Shown: one piece after another, positions 1-7,923 of the stretch
Layout of the letters: every line of letters starts with the position of its first letter
Position numbering within the stretch: position 1 is the first letter of the stretch
NCBI GenBank assembly: GCA_045430345.1
Contig: JAILXT010000003.1
Location: 1 to 64,000, forward strand
Length of the DNA stretch: 64,000 nucleotides
Reading direction: 5' to 3'
DNA from: Agarilytica sp045430345
GTDB taxonomy: Bacteria > Pseudomonadota > Gammaproteobacteria > Pseudomonadales > Cellvibrionaceae
Made by a program: the position numbers and the translations under genes
Notes under the pieces: model-generated
The model's database searches: none
Told to the model about the DNA's origin: nothing
Seen by the model: only the letters and a program-made list of their open reading frames with translations

Positions 1-1
1 A

Positions 2-277
2 TGCCTATTAATTATTTACTCCGTTATATTGGGGGAACATCACTCTGACCCCTTGATTTGCGGTGTCAATACGGTACCCGCCATTATCGAGGCAACCGGA
101 ATGCCTCGGCGTACCGCGCAAGATACGCTTATTGCTATGAAAGAATTAGGTATTGAGTGTGAGTTTATTGGTGCGAATAAGGATGGTCACTATCGGATTA
201 ACGATTGGGGTGCGGTTAATCCGGAGTGGGTGAGGGAGCATTTGGGGGATATTAAGGGGGTGTTGGGGTGTTTTTGA
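2..277 (+). CDS. winged-helix DNA-binding protein, 5' end cut by window edge
   Basis: The reading frame is open to the left edge and contains no ATG, so the gene probably begins outside the window; a TTG at 29 is the only start-like codon inside. The visible part holds a helix-turn-helix core (TGMPRRTAQDTLIAMKELGI) followed by a wing-like hairpin (IGANKDGHYRINDWG) and a conserved-looking end (VNPEWVREHLG). This pattern matches small winged-helix proteins of gammaproteobacteria with an RRTxQDTL recognition helix. A regulatory role is inferred. The gene converges on the KAP operon to its right, and nothing visible links the two. Confidence 0.6.
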   Translation, partial: CLLIIYSVILGEHHSDPLICGVNTVPAIIEATGMPRRTAQDTLIAMKELGIECEFIGANKDGHYRINDWGAVNPEWVREHLGDIKGVLGCF

Positions 278-293
278 AATAGGGTGTTTTTGG

Positions 294-715
294 CTAAAAG
301 TAGTCATTGAAGTGTGCGTTACATATTGACATATGTATGTGTTTTTTGATCCCCCTAATCCAGGTTCTTGAATGTCGTTTCGTAAAACAAAATCTTTTAT
401 TACCATTCGGGCCTTGTAATTCAATATAGGACTTTCCGCAAACAAACATGTTCAAACATTGCTCGGGATCTTTTAATGATAGGATATAAGAAATGTCTTC
501 AGCAGATACATACTTTGATCCGGCTATAGCTTGGCAGCCTTTTTCCCTTACATAGGGGGCAAGTTTCCATTATCCATCTTCAAAAACTGATCTGCAAAAA
601 GTGCTTCATCCCTTAGTCTAGACTTATTTGCTAAGAGCAGATCTCTACATTTTAGTGCACCAAAAAAGGCAGCTGCTATGGTAGCTATTGCTTTAATTAC
701 AACGGGTATATCCAT
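294..715 (-). pseudogene. small membrane-anchored protein, third gene of KAP operon, frameshifted
   Basis: On the minus strand an ATG at 715 opens a frame beginning MDIPVVIKAIATIAAAFFGA, a short N-terminal membrane segment, and stops early after LPPM. Adding one base to the run of five G at 555-559 (C on the coding strand) joins it to a second open frame (YVREKGCQAIAG..., later GKSYIELQGPNGNKRF) that runs to a stop at 294-296. The joined product would be about 140 residues. It lies 16 bp after the preceding operon gene. The break could be a true pseudogene mutation, slippage or a sequencing error. I do not recognise the family. Confidence 0.4.
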
Positions 716-731
716 AAATAGTCCTTTATAG

Positions 732-1355
732 TTATGACTTGGTTCTTATATTTGGAGTATCTTCGTTATCGGTTTTAGGTTGTGGTCTATATATTCTTAA
801 CTGGATCATAAAAAACATTACGGATATAAAAACAAGTAAACTCCAAAAGATATCATTTGTGTATATTTTCAGATAAATTGGGAGTTTAAATTCGATTTTG
901 TTTTTGACGGCATAGTTAAAGTCTCGCTCAAGCTGCCCAAGTTTATTATCTATTAGCATGATGAGGGCTTTTGGGTCTTTCGCCTGTATCAGATCATTAA
1001 CTTCTTCTTTGGGTTGAATTCCTTTGCTGGTGATTACTCCAAGATATGTGCTTGCCTCATTGTAGGCGTGATTGCAGTTGTATTTTTGGTTGTGGGCGCT
1101 TTCTATACAAAGTTGTAATCGTCTTTTTGTCGGTATTAGTCCATCCTTGCTCAATTTTAATGAGAATTCTTTCTCAGCTACATATTGGTCATGTGTAGAT
1201 TTTTTTTTGATATAGGGGTCTAAAATAGGTTTTATAACCACTATGATAAATAGTAAAATTGTCACAGGGATAGGGGCGTGCTTCCATGAGAAGAACTTCT
1301 CCCACAGTCTGAGTATTGCTGGTATAGATTTTTCTATTTCTTCAGCTTTAGGCAT
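732..1355 (-). CDS. two-TM membrane protein of KAP NTPase operon
   Basis: This 207-residue protein has a membrane segment near residues 28-48 (PVTILLFIIVVIKPIL) and another near 168-188 (FWSLLVFISVMFFMIQL). Between them is a hydrophilic, mainly helical region of about 120 residues with two cysteines (QLCIES, YNCNHAY). It starts 4 bp after the KAP NTPase gene, so the two are almost certainly co-transcribed. The family is not recognised. A plausible role is a membrane partner or effector of the NTPase, by analogy with other KAP proteins that act at the membrane; this is inference only. Confidence 0.6.
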   Translation of the reverse strand: MPKAEEIEKSIPAILRLWEKFFSWKHAPIPVTILLFIIVVIKPILDPYIKKKSTHDQYVAEKEFSLKLSKDGLIPTKRRLQLCIESAHNQKYNCNHAYNEASTYLGVITSKGIQPKEEVNDLIQAKDPKALIMLIDNKLGQLERDFNYAVKNKIEFKLPIYLKIYTNDIFWSLLVFISVMFFMIQLRIYRPQPKTDNEDTPNIRTKS

Positions 1356-1359
1356 ATGG

Positions 1360-2853
1360 TTAATTACCCATCATTTGTATCTGGTTCATTAGAGTGGTGA
1401 ACTCTACCGTATCTTCATCCTCTTCGATGATACTAGTATTTCCTAGGGTGAGAGAAAGGTTGTTATATATAGATTCCTCAATACTAAATATTACATTTCC
1501 AGAATATAATTCTGTTAGAGTTTTTCCTATATATTTGTAGTGAAAGAGAAGCACTGTCTGAATATCAATAGCCACCATTTTGTGGCGTCCCCTTAAGCCA
1601 TCTATTTTCGTGGTATCTAGCGTCGCCACATTTTTAATTAATGAAGAATCCAATTTAGTTGATGAAGCTTGTTCGATCGCTTTGTTTTTGTCTATATTCC
1701 AAAGTATCACCAAGTGAATGGCGATAATCGCTATGGTTTTTTGTCCGTGTCGAGCACCAAAGACCATGTCTAGGTGTTCAATGGATGCTATTTGAACGCG
1801 CAAATCTAACTTATAGGCCAAGCTTAGTACTTCAAATATTTTTGATAGGCCGCTTCTAATATCTCCGTTCGTTTTGAAAGGAAGTAGAATAGAGTCTCCT
1901 TCAGGGACAGCTATATGCCCAGCTTCCTCGGAAAATAAGTAAGCAGAAAAATTCTCATAATGTGGCTCTTCTAGTCGGCACTCTCTGTCAAAAATCTTCT
2001 TGAAGTACCATTCGCCTTCGAAGTCAGGTCCATATACTGCCTTCAATGAGTGGTTGAGTTGTTGGCTGTCTGTTGTAAATATGAAGTATAAGTCATCGAT
2101 ATTGAGGATGTGTTTCACGCATTCGATGACTTCTATTGAGAAGTCAGGGCGGCACCTATCAAGCTCGTCAATGAATATGAAGACTGGTAACTTGGGGTCC
2201 TTATATTTTTTAATTAACTCAACGATAGCGTTAACTGAATTATGGAATTCCCTAAGGTGATTCGTTGATTTATCTCTGACATTGAAAGATTCTTTGGCGG
2301 CTTCTTCTGCCAGTTTTCCAAGAATATTTTTTATTCCGGAAATCTCTTCCTTGGATTCGGGGTCGTCCACTAATGCTTCGGAAATTTCAGTTCCTGCTGT
2401 AGATCTGGTAATGATATTGAGGACATAAGGAGCAACTTTTTTAGTGATGTTCGAGGAGGATTCCCAAAGGTTGGATAGTATCTTTTTGACGCCCGAGTCT
2501 TCTAAGTCAACAATTCCTTGTCTCTTCAGCTCGTTTTTTAGCCCTCTACATATTGAGGAGAGGAGGCTGGCCATCGCATCTTTAGAGTAGTCATGTTCCC
2601 ATGCGTTGAATGATACCGTAACGTATCCATTGTCTTTCAGGTCTTTGGACCACCGCTCTATAAAAAAGGTTTTGCCCATCCCCCAGGAAGCATCAATATT
2701 GAGGGCGAAAGTATTTGTTAAGTCGCCGTCTTTTTCCTTTCTTGCTGTCATAGAGGAATGACGATTCAGAAGATAATTTGTTAATAGTCTTGCTTGAGCA
2801 TTCCGGTTAAGTTTACAGTCTTCCCAGTTTTTACTCTCATTTTTGTTATTCAT
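1360..2853 (-). CDS. KAP family P-loop NTPase
   Basis: This 497-residue protein has a Walker A motif near 54-62 (DASWGMGKT), the KAP-type FNAWEHDY motif near 82-89, and a Walker B near 223-233 (PVFIFIDELDR) with D229/E230, followed by CRPDF. These are hallmarks of the KAP group of STAND-like P-loop ATPases, which includes the F-plasmid exclusion protein PifA and animal Kidins220/ARMS. There is no clear membrane pair in the insert, so its two neighbours downstream may supply the membrane part. KAP ATPases are often found in phage- or plasmid-defence settings; a defence role here is inferred from family and accessory context. REP-like repeats lie just upstream of its start. Confidence 0.8.
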   Translation of the reverse strand: MNNKNESKNWEDCKLNRNAQARLLTNYLLNRHSSMTARKEKDGDLTNTFALNIDASWGMGKTFFIERWSKDLKDNGYVTVSFNAWEHDYSKDAMASLLSSICRGLKNELKRQGIVDLEDSGVKKILSNLWESSSNITKKVAPYVLNIITRSTAGTEISEALVDDPESKEEISGIKNILGKLAEEAAKESFNVRDKSTNHLREFHNSVNAIVELIKKYKDPKLPVFIFIDELDRCRPDFSIEVIECVKHILNIDDLYFIFTTDSQQLNHSLKAVYGPDFEGEWYFKKIFDRECRLEEPHYENFSAYLFSEEAGHIAVPEGDSILLPFKTNGDIRSGLSKIFEVLSLAYKLDLRVQIASIEHLDMVFGARHGQKTIAIIAIHLVILWNIDKNKAIEQASSTKLDSSLIKNVATLDTTKIDGLRGRHKMVAIDIQTVLLFHYKYIGKTLTELYSGNVIFSIEESIYNNLSLTLGNTSIIEEDEDTVEFTTLMNQIQMMGN

Positions 2854-2911
2854 TTGCTTCTTCCTTATCCTAGTGTCCTATGTAAGGGTCACCTTCTTCT
2901 GTAGCTGTGAT

Positions 2912-3016
2912 CAAAAATAAGTGGGGTCAGAGTAGAGTTTCAAAAATAAGTGGGGTCAGCAAAATAAGTGGGGTCAAATAAGTGGGGTCAAAATAAGTGG
3001 GGTCAGAGTAGAGTTT
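2912..3016. repeat. REP-like direct repeats, five copies of AATAAGTGGGGTCA
   Basis: Five direct copies of AATAAGTGGGGTCA begin at 2917, 2945, 2963, 2977 and 2992. The first and last copies continue as GAGTAGAGTTT, suggesting a duplicated longer unit with a collapsed middle. TGGGGTCAGAGTA-type sequences recur in many proteobacterial genomes and are commonly linked to REP-associated tyrosine transposases; no such transposase is in the window. The array sits between the KAP operon start and the 3' end of the next gene, whose stop codon overlaps the last repeat edge. Confidence 0.75.
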
Positions 3017-3720
3017 TAACCATCTTGAGAGATGGGGATGCCTTTAAATACCACCGACTCCAATAACGTCAGCTTGGATATATACTCTGCTTGGGAGTGC
3101 ACATTTACAAATGTAATGACGCCTTTCGTTTCGACGTCTGCAATAAGGGGAACAGAAAGAGATTTAGATTTTTTAGAGAAGTTTGCAATACGTATTTTCT
3201 TGGCGAAATATTGGTTGCCTGCGTTGTCAAACATGACGGGGCGTAAACGTATTTTTTTATCAAATGAAGCGCTGGTTATTGCAAGCTTACATGTTAGGTT
3301 TGTTCTATTCGATTTAACGCAGCCGAGTATGTCGTAAATAACACCATCTTCTGCGATGGTGGCTGAGTCATTTAGGGTAGCTTTTTCGCTGCCTTTTTCG
3401 ACGAGGTCGAATATCTTATCTAGATATCGTTTTTGACAGTTGCGTTGCTCGGTGGCCTGATCGCCTTTGAGGCTTTCATTGCTTAATGCATGTAATATGC
3501 TTTCACGCATTGAGGAGCTTAGCTCGAAGGAGGCTCCCCCCATTTTTTTCTTACCGAGAATAACGAGTTGCCCGTCCGTTGATAGCTCCAACTCGGTTCC
3601 AGCATCAACGCTACATCCAAATTTTAGTAGTTTCAGGTAGCGGTTTACCTCTGCATCGTTTAATGCGTATGACTGGAGGGAAAAGGTAAGTGAAATTAGG
3701 GTAAAGATAATCTTATACAT
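3016..3720 (-). CDS. secreted protein of unknown function
   Basis: This 234-residue protein has a clear Sec signal peptide (IIFTLISLTFSLQSYA, cleavage near residue 19). The mature part contains four cysteines (GCSVD, RNCQKR, GCVKSN, LTCKL) and a C-terminal half rich in beta-like segments. No family is recognised. The stop codon touches the REP-like repeats, so the last residues could have been altered by repeat insertion. It is followed on the minus strand by the KAP operon, but about 160 bp of repeats separate them, so joint transcription is doubtful. Confidence 0.6.
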   Translation of the reverse strand: MYKIIFTLISLTFSLQSYALNDAEVNRYLKLLKFGCSVDAGTELELSTDGQLVILGKKKMGGASFELSSSMRESILHALSNESLKGDQATEQRNCQKRYLDKIFDLVEKGSEKATLNDSATIAEDGVIYDILGCVKSNRTNLTCKLAITSASFDKKIRLRPVMFDNAGNQYFAKKIRIANFSKKSKSLSVPLIADVETKGVITFVNVHSQAEYISKLTLLESVVFKGIPISQDG

Positions 3721-3857
3721 TGAGTTTCCATTTCTTCAAGGAGATATATGGTCGACAGTTTCTTTAGCGCGGGATTCTGATCACGTAATCTTGTGCTGCG
3801 ATTGCAGGACTCTACACGACAATTTTGGAAATAAAAATTAACTCGATAAGTGGATGA

Positions 3858-3998
3858 TCATGGCGTCTGACTGATGTTTATGACGACCGTTTGCGTGCAA
3901 ATATCGATCAATTCTCGAGGCTGGGATTTATTGATCCGAGCTATGGTGAAAAAATTAAGCCCTTTATGGTCCGGTATTCTGCACTTTGTAGGAAGTAG
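3858..3998 (+). pseudogene. possible coding remnant, about 46 codons
   Basis: Within the 513-bp gap between the secreted protein and the sigma factor, one frame reads like protein (SWRLTDVYDDRLRANIDQF, then SRLGFIDPSYGEKIKPF) and ends at a TAG, with an in-frame stop just upstream and no start codon. It looks like the C-terminal remnant of a lost gene. The rest of the gap (3721-3857, 3999-4181) shows nothing I can name. Chance is possible at this length. Confidence 0.25.
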
Positions 3999-4181
3999 TA
4001 GATCTTAGAGCGCACTTTTCTGACTACTAGCTCGTAGCTTGCCTATATTGAGCAACACTAGGCCTCGCACGTTTACTTGAGAAGTTTGGCTTAATACTTA
4101 TTGTTTAGATCTCCCTTTGCCCGTATTAGCTTCTTATGTAAGTTTTTAAGGTTTCACACGACCAATAAGTAAAGGATGCAA

Positions 4182-4250
4182 ATGGACGAAGTGATGAAGC
4201 AACAATCGATAGCCCCTGAATTGAGGTCAGTACGTGCCCCCCGAATTTGA
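4182..4250 (+). CDS. possible 22-residue leader peptide overlapping the sigma factor start
   Basis: An ATG at 4182 preceded by AAAGGA (4172-4176) opens a 22-codon frame ending at TGA 4248-4250, 17 bp inside the sigma factor gene and in a different frame. This geometry would allow translational coupling. The peptide has no recognisable similarity. It is listed because its ribosome-binding site is better than many real ones here. Confidence 0.3.
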   Translation: MDEVMKQQSIAPELRSVRAPRI

Positions 4251-4713
4251 GCAGTTAATAAAAGAGCACGATGGGCGTATTCGTGCGATCGCAAGGCGAT
4301 ACGCGGATGACAGTGATGTGAATGACCTTTACCAGGAGATTCTCGAACAGCTCTGGCGCAGCTTTGGTGGGTTTCGTGGTAAATCTAGAGTTGAAACCTG
4401 GATTTACCGCATCGGCTTTAACACGGCGATGACTCGCTTACGGAAGGTGGTTAAACAGCGTGAGGGTGAACAAAAGCTGAAGCACCTAAAGCAAGATGAT
4501 TCAGTGACGACGGGTGATCGCAGTCAAGCTGAAATCCTGGAGGATTTCATGGGTTCTCTCAACGATATAGATACATCAATCCTGATGATGTATCTCGATG
4601 GTTTAAGCGGGCAAGAAATTACTGAGGTGCTGGGCATTCAGCTAAATGCTATCCAAGTACGTATTAGCCGTTTGAAGAAGGCTTTTACCGTCCGATATAT
4701 GGAGCGGAAATAA
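4234..4713 (+). CDS. ECF-type RNA polymerase sigma factor
   Basis: The protein is 159 residues. Region 2 is visible near residues 5-75 (AIARRYADDSDVNDLYQEIL, then TWIYRIGFNTAMTRLRK) and region 4 near 105-150 (LNDIDTSILMMYLDGLSGQEITEVLGI, then IQVRISRLKKAF), as in sigma-70 ECF factors, which recruit RNA polymerase to a small regulon. The GTG at 4234 is chosen because an in-frame stop lies at 4222-4224 and a GAGGT ribosome-binding site at 4223-4227 is well spaced. It overlaps the next gene by one base. That neighbour is a membrane protein and may act as its anti-sigma factor, though it lacks a zinc-binding anti-sigma motif. Confidence 0.85.
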   Translation: MPPEFEQLIKEHDGRIRAIARRYADDSDVNDLYQEILEQLWRSFGGFRGKSRVETWIYRIGFNTAMTRLRKVVKQREGEQKLKHLKQDDSVTTGDRSQAEILEDFMGSLNDIDTSILMMYLDGLSGQEITEVLGIQLNAIQVRISRLKKAFTVRYMERK

Positions 4714-5315
4714 TGCAACTAGATGACTTGAAAAACACCTGGGAAAAGGAAATAGCAATGAAAAGTAACCTGACCGATTTCGGCCATGTACGTCGTAACG
4801 TAGATAAGTTTGATTTCCGGGCTAAAGTGAGCTGGGCGATAGAGTTGTTCGCATGCGCAGCGGTTATCATTTTCACCCTTTTAGCCTGGTTCGTTTGGTT
4901 GCCCACTAAAGAACTAAACCCGTTATTTCATTTGGGTATGTTTGCCATGATCGCTAGCTGCGTTTTTGTGGCTTGGAAAATCATTAGTGAACGGAGAGTA
5001 TCGATCACTGATGATTGGTCGTTCTCTGCCAAGCTTAACATTCAAATCGAAAAGCGTGAGAAAGAAGCCAAATTACTCAATTCTGTGGCCTACTGGTACC
5101 TGACACCGATATTAACGGCAGTATTTATTGCGTCCTACGGAGGATATGCCCATCGCACAGGCAGTTATATCCCCGATGCTGGCCTTTGGATTTATTGGGC
5201 AGTGTGTGTGGTCTTATATGTTGGAATTTACTTCTTCAATCGATATAGAGTTAAAACTAAAATCCAACCGATACTAAACCAGTTGTACGCACTTAAGCGT
5301 GAGCTTGAAAGCTAA
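4713..5315 (+). CDS. membrane protein, possible anti-sigma partner
   Basis: This 200-residue protein has a cytoplasmic-looking N-terminus of about 45 residues (LDDLKNTWEKEI) followed by four predicted membrane segments in two pairs (near 45-65, 72-90, 128-147, 160-178). A charged stretch lies between the pairs (IEKREKEAKLL). The ATG overlaps the stop of the sigma factor gene, so the two are translationally coupled. That arrangement is typical of sigma/anti-sigma pairs, but no ZAS or other named anti-sigma domain is visible, so the role is inferred from position. Confidence 0.65.
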   Translation: MQLDDLKNTWEKEIAMKSNLTDFGHVRRNVDKFDFRAKVSWAIELFACAAVIIFTLLAWFVWLPTKELNPLFHLGMFAMIASCVFVAWKIISERRVSITDDWSFSAKLNIQIEKREKEAKLLNSVAYWYLTPILTAVFIASYGGYAHRTGSYIPDAGLWIYWAVCVVLYVGIYFFNRYRVKTKIQPILNQLYALKRELES

Positions 5316-5664
5316 TTGCTATTTTAAAAAATAGAGAATAGATAGGGTTAGGATACAGTTTTCAGGTTGGTATGAGGACGTGGTTATAGCGCTTAGTGGT
5401 CTATTCGGATGAGCTAGGGGTGTATGTTGTTGAACCACATAAGGCGGTTTTTATGATATATGTTTTTTGAATTATCCGGATTTACGGCATACCGTTCGGT
5501 TGCGGGAATTTAACCGTGTTATATATTTTTAATCTGGTATTGACATTATTTTTATGGAATAGAAATGCCAAAATTAATGCTTTAAGGGAATTGGAAGGAA
5601 TCACGAGCAGGCACTACTATGTATTCATGGGTGAAATAGATAAGAAAATAACTTAAGGGTTTCA
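5316..5664. other. 349-bp intergenic region with a weak promoter-like site
   Basis: No gene is supported. A TTGACA at 5540-5545 is followed by an A/T-rich stretch with only a poor -10 about 17 bp later (AAATGC near 5563), 95 bp before the CheX-like gene. An A/T-rich segment at 5316-5340 follows the previous gene, without a clear hairpin. Confidence 0.3.
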
Positions 5665-6165
5665 ATGCAGCCTAAGCAAGCCGAGAAAGCCCCTCGCCTC
5701 GATACGAGGTTTATCAGTCCTTTTTTGTATGGTGTTAAGAAAGTGTGTCGAGATATGGCAGGCATTGACCTCTTGGCCCAATCTCCTAAGCCTGTTCGTA
5801 CGCAGCTTCCTATTGGAGATGTTGCGAGTATCATGCCCATGAAAACACCCGAACTGATAGGGCAGTTGTGTATTTCCTTTACACGGCATGGTCTGTTTGA
5901 AGTGGCTGAAAGCCTATTGGGCGAGGCCGTTAGTGAAATCAACGAGACCGCTTTAGATGTTGCGGGAGAAATCACCAACATGGTAACCGGTGTGGCAAAA
6001 GCGAAACTTGAAGCCAGTGGATTCGATTTCGACATGGCGCGCCCCGTATCTTATTCGACGGAAGAAATGACTCGTTTAACATTAACGGGCAGCCCTAGAA
6101 TTGTTGTTCCCTTTGAAATATCTGCGGGTCGAATATTTGTCGACCTTGGGTTTGTGCCGAGATAA
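5665..6165 (+). CDS. CheX-like chemotaxis phosphatase domain protein
   Basis: The protein is 166 residues. The C-terminal 110 residues match the CheX/CheC-like fold, including the helix ALDVAGEITNMVTGVAKAKL, which carries the acidic-residue/Asn pattern (E...N...G) used by CheX phosphatases to dephosphorylate CheY-like receivers. The motif is followed by the usual beta strands (RIVVPFEISAGRIFVDLGF). The first 50 residues form an unusual N-terminal extension. There is no chemotaxis operon around it, so it probably serves an orphan receiver. Single-gene transcription is likely. Confidence 0.75.
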   Translation: MQPKQAEKAPRLDTRFISPFLYGVKKVCRDMAGIDLLAQSPKPVRTQLPIGDVASIMPMKTPELIGQLCISFTRHGLFEVAESLLGEAVSEINETALDVAGEITNMVTGVAKAKLEASGFDFDMARPVSYSTEEMTRLTLTGSPRIVVPFEISAGRIFVDLGFVPR

Positions 6166-6214
6166 CACTTTGTCGTGAAGTCTCCTTACTTCGCGGGCCG
6201 TGTGGTTTAGTTTG

Positions 6215-6841
6215 CTAAGCCGTTTTAGTGCTAATAAGAAAGCGCGAATCTGTGCTTTCGGCTTCTTTAAGAATAAACTCCGTACGAAAACCGATACGAT
6301 TAATACGTTCCTCAAGCGCTTTACGACCAAAAAATACGATTTTGGGTAATAGGCCTAGTGCGTGCCCAATTTTCAACAATATCTTCATCACCGGCATTTT
6401 TCCCCCAATGCATACGGTGCTGGTCACAAGGCGTCCGCCGGGCTTTAACATGCGGTGGGCTTTTTCGATGGCGGCGTCGGGGTCGTTGAGCAAGTGCAAA
6501 ATACTGAGGCCCAAAATAAGGTCGTAGCTTTCGTTGGGTGCGGACCATTCTTCAATGGCGGATTGCTGAAACGCTAAGTTATCGATACTTGTGCCTGCCA
6601 ATTTGCCATTCGCTATTTTCAGCATGTTACGTGACACGTCGATGGCGGTGTAGTGCTGTACAAGTGGTGCATGTAGCAGGGCGGTTGAGCCCGTACCACA
6701 GCCAAATTCAAGCACACGCATATCGGGTTTGAGGTAATGCCGTGTTGCAGCCAGCTTTAGTTGGTAGACGTCTTCGTTCGCCACGGGGCTTTTGGCGTAG
6801 TGTCCCGCGATGATATTCCAAAAATGGGTGCTGTAGCGCAT
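6215..6841 (-). CDS. class I SAM-dependent methyltransferase
   Basis: A Rossmann-type methyltransferase domain is seen with motif I VLEFGCGTGSTALL, a following acidic strand end (YTAIDVSRNML), and LILGLSILHLLNDPD, then LKPGGRLVTST. The substrate cannot be read from sequence. The ATG at 6841 is preferred over upstream in-frame starts because AGGA lies 8 bases before it and because longer forms would run into the inverted-repeat operator at 6884-6918. It is divergent from a LysR regulator and is the likely regulated target. Confidence 0.8.
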   Translation of the reverse strand: MRYSTHFWNIIAGHYAKSPVANEDVYQLKLAATRHYLKPDMRVLEFGCGTGSTALLHAPLVQHYTAIDVSRNMLKIANGKLAGTSIDNLAFQQSAIEEWSAPNESYDLILGLSILHLLNDPDAAIEKAHRMLKPGGRLVTSTVCIGGKMPVMKILLKIGHALGLLPKIVFFGRKALEERINRIGFRTEFILKEAESTDSRFLISTKTA

Positions 6842-6883
6842 CGATGTCATCCTGTTGATCGTGTTAAAGGGTGGATTATAGGT

Positions 6884-6939
6884 ATACAAATATCAATGAA
6901 AAATACTAATATTTGTATTTAACTTATGCGTATTTGTAT
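6884..6939. promoter_or_regulatory. LysR-type operator: 10-bp perfect inverted repeat plus third half-site
   Basis: ATACAAATAT (6884-6893) and ATATTTGTAT (6909-6918) are perfect inverted repeats separated by 15 bp, and a further TATTTGTAT lies at 6931-6939. The repeats fill the gap between the divergent methyltransferase and LysR genes. This is where an autoregulating LysR protein normally binds, so it is read as its operator. Confidence 0.7.
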
Positions 6940-7822
6940 GAATTGGACATCGATCACCTTTGACTGGAACCGAGCGCGGGCTTTTCTTGTTACGGCGGAA
7001 GAAGGCTCTTTGTCGGCTGCGGCAAAGGCGTTGGGCTTGACGCAGCCGACACTAAGCCGGCAAGTGGCCGCGCTAGAAGAGGAGCTTGGCGTCGCTTTAT
7101 TTGAGCGTGTGGGGCGGGGATTTGAGTTGACTCCCAGCGGTATTGAGTTAGTGGCGTTGGCTCGGCAGATGGGGGAGGCAGCAAGCCAGCTGTCGCTCAC
7201 GGCGACGGGCAAATCGGAATCTCTGGAGGGCAAAGTCTGTATCTCGGCGATGGAGGCCACGGCGCAATTCCAACTGCCGCCGATTGTTCAGCGCTTGCGT
7301 CAGGCGGAACCTGGTATCGTGATTGAGATTCTTGCGTCTAACAAAATCAGTGATTTAAAGCGGCGCGAAGCGGATATTGCGATTCGTGCTGTTCGTCCGA
7401 CTGAGCTTGATTTAATTGCAAAAAAAATTCGCAACGAGACGTATTGTTTATTCGCCTCGAAAGAATACTTGTCGAGTATCGGTAATCCGAAAAGTAGTGA
7501 AGCTTTGTTAAAGGCCGACTACGTCGGTTTTGACTCTGAGCACAGTTTTAAAAAAATGCTGAGCGAATATGATTTGGTGGTAAATGAACGAAATTTTCGT
7601 GTGTTGGCGCAAGGCCATTCAGCACATTGGGCCATGGTGAGACAGGGCTTGGGTATCGGTGCAATGCTCGAAGAGGTTGGTGATTCAGATCCGGTTGTTG
7701 AGCGAGTTTTTCCTGATCTCATTTTTCCTGCCAACGAAATGTGGTTGGTTGTTCACAGAGAGCTAAAAACCAATAAGCGCGTTAAGCGTGTGTTTGATTT
7801 TCTGGCGGCTGAACTTTCTTAG
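6938..7822 (+). CDS. LysR family transcriptional regulator
   Basis: The N-terminal winged helix is typical (FLVTAEEGSLSAAAKALGL, then TQPTLSRQVAALEEELGVAL, then LFERVGRGFELTPSG). It is followed by a periplasmic-binding-like effector domain, giving about 294 residues, the normal family size. The ATG at 6938 fits the usual distance to the helix-turn-helix; an in-frame ATG at 6926 would add four residues. It is divergent from the methyltransferase, with an inverted-repeat operator between them, so it most likely controls that gene and itself. The effector is unknown. Confidence 0.88.
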   Translation: MNWTSITFDWNRARAFLVTAEEGSLSAAAKALGLTQPTLSRQVAALEEELGVALFERVGRGFELTPSGIELVALARQMGEAASQLSLTATGKSESLEGKVCISAMEATAQFQLPPIVQRLRQAEPGIVIEILASNKISDLKRREADIAIRAVRPTELDLIAKKIRNETYCLFASKEYLSSIGNPKSSEALLKADYVGFDSEHSFKKMLSEYDLVVNERNFRVLAQGHSAHWAMVRQGLGIGAMLEEVGDSDPVVERVFPDLIFPANEMWLVVHRELKTNKRVKRVFDFLAAELS

Positions 7823-7923
7823 AGGTTTTATCGCCCGATATTGTTTACCCATATAGACAAAGGGTTGATCGGCAGTATCCTTTTATGTGCTTGGGTGTAA
7901 GGTACTGTATTCACCTGTGATGA

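Noticed and set aside
40..51. CTCTGACCCC resembling the REP-like repeat core at 2912-3016
   Set aside because: It falls in the open frame of the winged-helix gene (coding HSDP) and lacks the AATAAG flank; chance match.
146..445. 99-codon minus-strand frame
   Set aside because: It runs antisense to the winged-helix gene and in a different frame from the more protein-like broken KAP-operon gene.
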